Positions 60,881 through 64,000 of a stretch of 64,000 nt of DNA are shown here, in pieces. The stretch is from Opitutaceae bacterium (GTDB lineage: Bacteria; Verrucomicrobiota; Verrucomicrobiia; Opitutales; Opitutaceae). The DNA is taken from assembly GCA_041395105.1 (NCBI GenBank), contig JAWLBB010000001.1, positions 1,639,501 to 1,703,500 on the forward strand. The letters run 5' to 3'. The first letter of the stretch is position 1. Every line of letters begins with the position of its first letter. Under the pieces are notes generated by a model that was not told the DNA's origin, searched no databases, and saw only the letters and a list, made by a program, of their open reading frames with translations. The position numbers and the translations under genes are program-made.

Positions 60881-61075
60881 TCAGGCGCCGTCAAAGCTTT
60901 CCTTGATAACTCCAGCCAGGTCCGTGAGCAGCTTCCCACTCTTGCCGATATACGATGAGCCGTGCATGACGGCCAGGGTTTCGGGCTCGAGGGCGGCGAG
61001 TCCACGGAGGACGCCCTCGGTCTGGCTGGTGTAGGGCATGTAATCGGCGAGTGGTCCCTGTTGCATTTGATGCAT
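60881..61075 (-). pseudogene. C-terminal remnant of a metallo-beta-lactamase-fold hydrolase
   Basis: 64 residues. The segment LAALEPETLAVMHGSSYIGKSGKLLTDLAG resembles, in parts, the C-terminal end of MBL-fold hydrolases. The metal-binding HxHxDH part is absent: sequence upstream belongs to another gene, so the rest has been deleted. Not expected to be functional. Confidence 0.55.
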
Positions 61076-61098
61076 CGCCGTCCTTGCCGGACCCGACG

Positions 61099-63254
61099 CT
61101 AGCGCACCTCGTAGACTTCGACCAGGGCGACCCCGGTGGTCTCGCCGACTCCCGAGACCTTCGCGGTGTAGTTACCCGGCTCCAGCCAGGTAAGGATCAC
61201 CGCATCCCTGCTGCCAGCCACCAGATCAAAGGCACCGACCGAGGCACCGAGGGTCACGATGTCGGCTGCATTGGGGTTGTCCGACCAGTTGTCGTTGGAG
61301 GCGACCCAAAGGGCTTCGGGCGAGGCTTCCTTGAGAAGCTGAAGGAAGGGATCGGCCAGGGTATCCGCCACCAGGAAATCGGCCAGCCTCGGGCCAATGC
61401 CCCGCACCAGAACCTGCTTGGGCACGTCGCCTTCGATCACGAACCCGGCGATGAGGACCTGGGCCTTGGTGCCGACTTCTCCGCGGGTCGAGATGTTGGA
61501 CAGATTGCAGGTCGAGGTCAGTGGATCTGGATCGGCGTCATAGAGTTCGACCAGCCCAACCCCGGTGCCGTCCAGGCCGGACACCTTGGCGGTGTAGGGA
61601 CCCGGCTCGAGGGGCAGGAAGAGCGCCGCATCGTAACTCCCGTCCAGGAAGGCAAAGGCTCCGACCCGCTGGCAATGGGGACGGATATCCCCCGGCAGCG
61701 AAACCCAGTCGTCGTTCGGCGATGGAAGTGGTGGGTTGAGCTGCGAACAGGGCCAGCATCGATCGGTGCATATCCCCGAAACCCACTGCCCCGGTCGGGC
61801 CGACACCCCGATCAGCACATCCTTCTGGCCGCTGCCGTCGACGAATCCGGCGATCATGATCTTGGGACCGGGAGATCTGGCCGCGGGTGGAGATGTTCAT
61901 CAGCTTTTCCGTGTAGGGCGGCTCCTTCACGCCGAGGATGACGGTCTGGAGACGGCCGCCATCGAGGGAAACGTCACAGAGTAGACCGGCGTCGGTCGCC
62001 TGGACGTTCGAGAAAAAGGGTGGGCCCGTTTCCGCCGACGACCTTGTTGCCGTGCTTCCACTCAAACGTCTCCCGGCCGCCCCAGCTGTCCGGACTGAAA
62101 AGGTCGCCGAGGAACCGGGCGCGACCGTCGTGCTCGGGGAGGCTGGAGGACTCCGAAAACGGACAGCCGAGGGAATCGCTCTTCCCATCGTCTTCCGGTA
62201 GTAGTCGAGTCCGTGACCGTGGTGAGGTTCTGAAAGACGAAATCATCCGGAGCCAGCTCCAGGTTGATCGTGATCCGCCGCCGCAACGGGTCATGTATCC
62301 GTCGTTGCCGAACCAGATTCTGAATGTGAAAGCCCGTTGCCCGCCGCGGTGAAGGTAGTGGATTGTGTCGGTGGGTCAACGCCCATGATTGAAAGGGATG
62401 ATCTTGCCAGGTCGTTGGAACCCACCACAACAGTCACCACCACATGGAGTCCACTGTTCATGGGCGCCTGGGTCGCGTCCAGGCAGCGCAGGATGGGGAC
62501 ATCTCCGAAGAAGCAATAGTTCTGATCCGAGAGCGGCCGGGACCGACGGTCCGGAGATCGATGGGAGAATTCGCATTTCGACGGTCTTGCCGTAGCGGGT
62601 CACCAGCTGGATACGATACGGAACCGCCGCCGCTGCCCGGGCCGAGCGACTGTTCGGAGACAAGCGACTTGAATCCCGTGGGGACCATCGTCCTCGGCGA
62701 AGGCCGTTTTGCGCGCAAAGTCGTAGGGTGATCTCACTCAGGATGAAGAACACCTTGAGGCACCTCAGGTGTGGTAATAAAGCAGGAGCCCGTATCCGAA
62801 TCGGCAGGTTGCCCACGCTGGCCCCGATCATATAGCCCAGTTTGACCACCTCTCGTTGTGCCTTGAGATCGAATAATGCCTTGGCCGGAAGAAAACTGAA
62901 CGGGAACGTGCTGTAGGTGAAGGTCATGGGAGTCACCAGAGGACTCCACCATCCAGTATTCTCCGGCCTTGATTAAGACAAGCGGGTGTATCCAGCAGGC
63001 CCTTGTCACCATCAGATGGTTTTCGATCCCGACCGGTCTGGGATAACCCCAGTCGAGTCCCATGATACCCCAGAGCCGCCGGTCACCGCACCAGAAGATA
63101 GGCTTCTTCTGCGTTTGAGGACGTGACGCCCCGGTGTCGACGCCGCCAAGCACACGCGGACGCCTTGTCCACCCGACATCAAAAGCCCATTGGTGTCAGG
63201 CCGGTTCCGCCAAGTCAGGAACAACCCGACATTTAGAACAATCCTTTTTCGCAT
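61099..63254 (-). pseudogene. Broken exported-protein gene (Opitutaceae-type NISTRG repeats, Ig-like segment)
   Basis: The last 252 codons (61857 to 61099) are in frame and contain the repeat LSNISTRGEVGTKAQVLIAG, VLVRGIGPRLADFLV, WSDNPNAADI, LEPGNYTAKVSGVG, with an upstream relative SGLDGTGVGLVELYDAD. The upstream part lies in other frames: LMNISTRGQI runs into the wrong frame near 61870 (a one-base insertion explains it), an Ig-like stretch with FSNVQATDAG is cut near 62040, ITINLELAPDDFVFQN continues around 62260, and further shifts occur near 62500-62940. At least four frame changes are needed to join the pieces. Boundaries, especially the start, are approximate. Sequencing error is an alternative to decay. 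Confidence 0.5.
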
Positions 63255-63921
63255 CTCTGGCTTCGAATGAGATCCGGAGAGTCACCTGGTCGCGGTTTCA
63301 TGGGCGGCGGTCTGTCTCGAGAACCCTTCCGAACCGAGACCCTGAGCCTCACCCTCAAATGGAAGGTTGGCCTGCATCGCCCGCTGAACTTCTCCGCTCA
63401 ATCCACTGACGGATGTTCCACCATTACCGGACCGGCGAGGAACGAAGGCACATCCACCGACTAGAGTTAAAGCCGCGGGATCACTATCAGGCGGGATTAT
63501 GGATCCGACGAGTGGGGTTAATGGTCACGGATTCGCGGTCAACCGGTCGACATCGGGGCCGGTGGCGATTCCGGGTTTGCAGGAAAGGAGGATGATTCCA
63601 TCGGTCGGACAGGCGATTGGCCGCTTTTCGGGGTGCGGCGATGACGGTGTCGCTGGCGGATGCCCTTGCGGGTCTGGCCGCCGGGCCGGTCTTCCGGCGA
63701 CGCCTGGGCGCTGCGGCAAGGTACTGATCCTGGGCATTGTCTTCCTGTTGCCGGGAGTCGGCCGGGGATGCGTCCGGTGATGCCGTCGCCCTGCGCACGA
63801 ATGGGGTCCTGAAGGTTTGGTCTTGCCCCGTCTGTGCGTAGCCGGAAGAATTGTCTCAGAGGGGTCGAGCGGTTTAAGCCACCTGGCGTCGCGCAGCTGC
63901 CTCCCAAAAGAACCGGATACC
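63255..63921. other. Region without a recognisable gene
   Basis: About 670 bases with only short frames on both strands. None has family resemblance or a good ribosome site. It may be the remaining 5' part of the broken gene at left plus the promoter of the lipoprotein gene at right. Confidence 0.4.
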
Positions 63922-64000
63922 ATGAAAAAGCACAGACTTCTCCTCTCCACCCTTACCGCCGGTCTGTTCATTTTCCTGCTGAGCTGCGAAAGCAAGAAGG
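63922..64000 (+). CDS. Lipoprotein, start only (runs off the window)
   Basis: ATG at 63922 opens a frame that stays open to the window end: a basic start MKKHR, a hydrophobic stretch (LLLSTLTAGLFIFL) and the lipobox LLSC, with Cys22 followed by ESKK. Only 26 residues are visible, so no function can be assigned beyond membrane anchoring. Confidence 0.65.
   Translation, partial: MKKHRLLLSTLTAGLFIFLLSCESKK

Noticed and set aside
1..64000. CRISPR array or a cas gene
   Set aside because: No series of regularly spaced repeats and no Cas-like protein was seen; the repeats found are RAYT/REP types.

Overview
The window is high-GC bacterial chromosome and most likely comes from Verrucomicrobiota, probably Opitutae-like. 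This is inference from gene content: an adjacent DUF1501/DUF1800 pair, a fused acyltransferase/heptosyltransferase, a type I sulfatase, an exported protein with the NISTRG...LVRGIGP repeat common in Opitutaceae, and a RAYT with REP-type repeats. No 16S gene is present, so the placement is not proven.

Left part (1-12,200). A secreted subtilase runs off the left edge. It is followed by an accessory patch: a 5'-truncated RHS core carrying an AT-richer C-terminal toxin-like tip, a DUF4279 candidate immunity gene, a Y1/HUH RAYT gene bracketed by an exact 23-bp inverted repeat, and a 178-bp MITE/REP-like element with two hairpins whose relative lies at 12,007. Next comes an amtB-glnK nitrogen module with a near-perfect sigma-54 promoter, then a VOC-domain lipoprotein, a tiny lipoprotein, a sulfatase and a 32-residue membrane peptide.

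Peptide uptake (12,180-22,618). A minus-strand Yej/Opp-type ABC importer (two permeases, binding protein, two ATPases) continues into a small membrane protein and two Cys-rich paralogues of unknown function. A second oppD/oppF pair lies just upstream. An LPLAT-GT9 fusion that lacks the catalytic residues of both halves follows.

Housekeeping core (24,700-54,420). serS-tilS-ftsH, an aminotransferase, UDP-glucose dehydrogenase, a SleB-like hydrolase, DUF1501/DUF1800, tsaB-alr, tig-clpP-clpX, a sodium:solute symporter, a complete creB-creC-creD system with a cre-tag-like repeat before creD, an M42 peptidase, a lone hisA, a pyridine-nucleotide disulfide oxidoreductase, a DJ-1 protein, an NAD-dependent epimerase, ybaB-recR and tRNA-Gly(CCC). 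The tRNA 3' end is repeated about 120 bp downstream.

Right part (54,420-64,000). A 1,246-residue HEAT-type repeat protein with a lipobox, a vapBC pair, a Gfo/Idh/MocA oxidoreductase, then a decayed zone: a metallo-hydrolase tail and an exported-protein gene split by several frameshifts. The start of a lipoprotein gene runs off the right edge.
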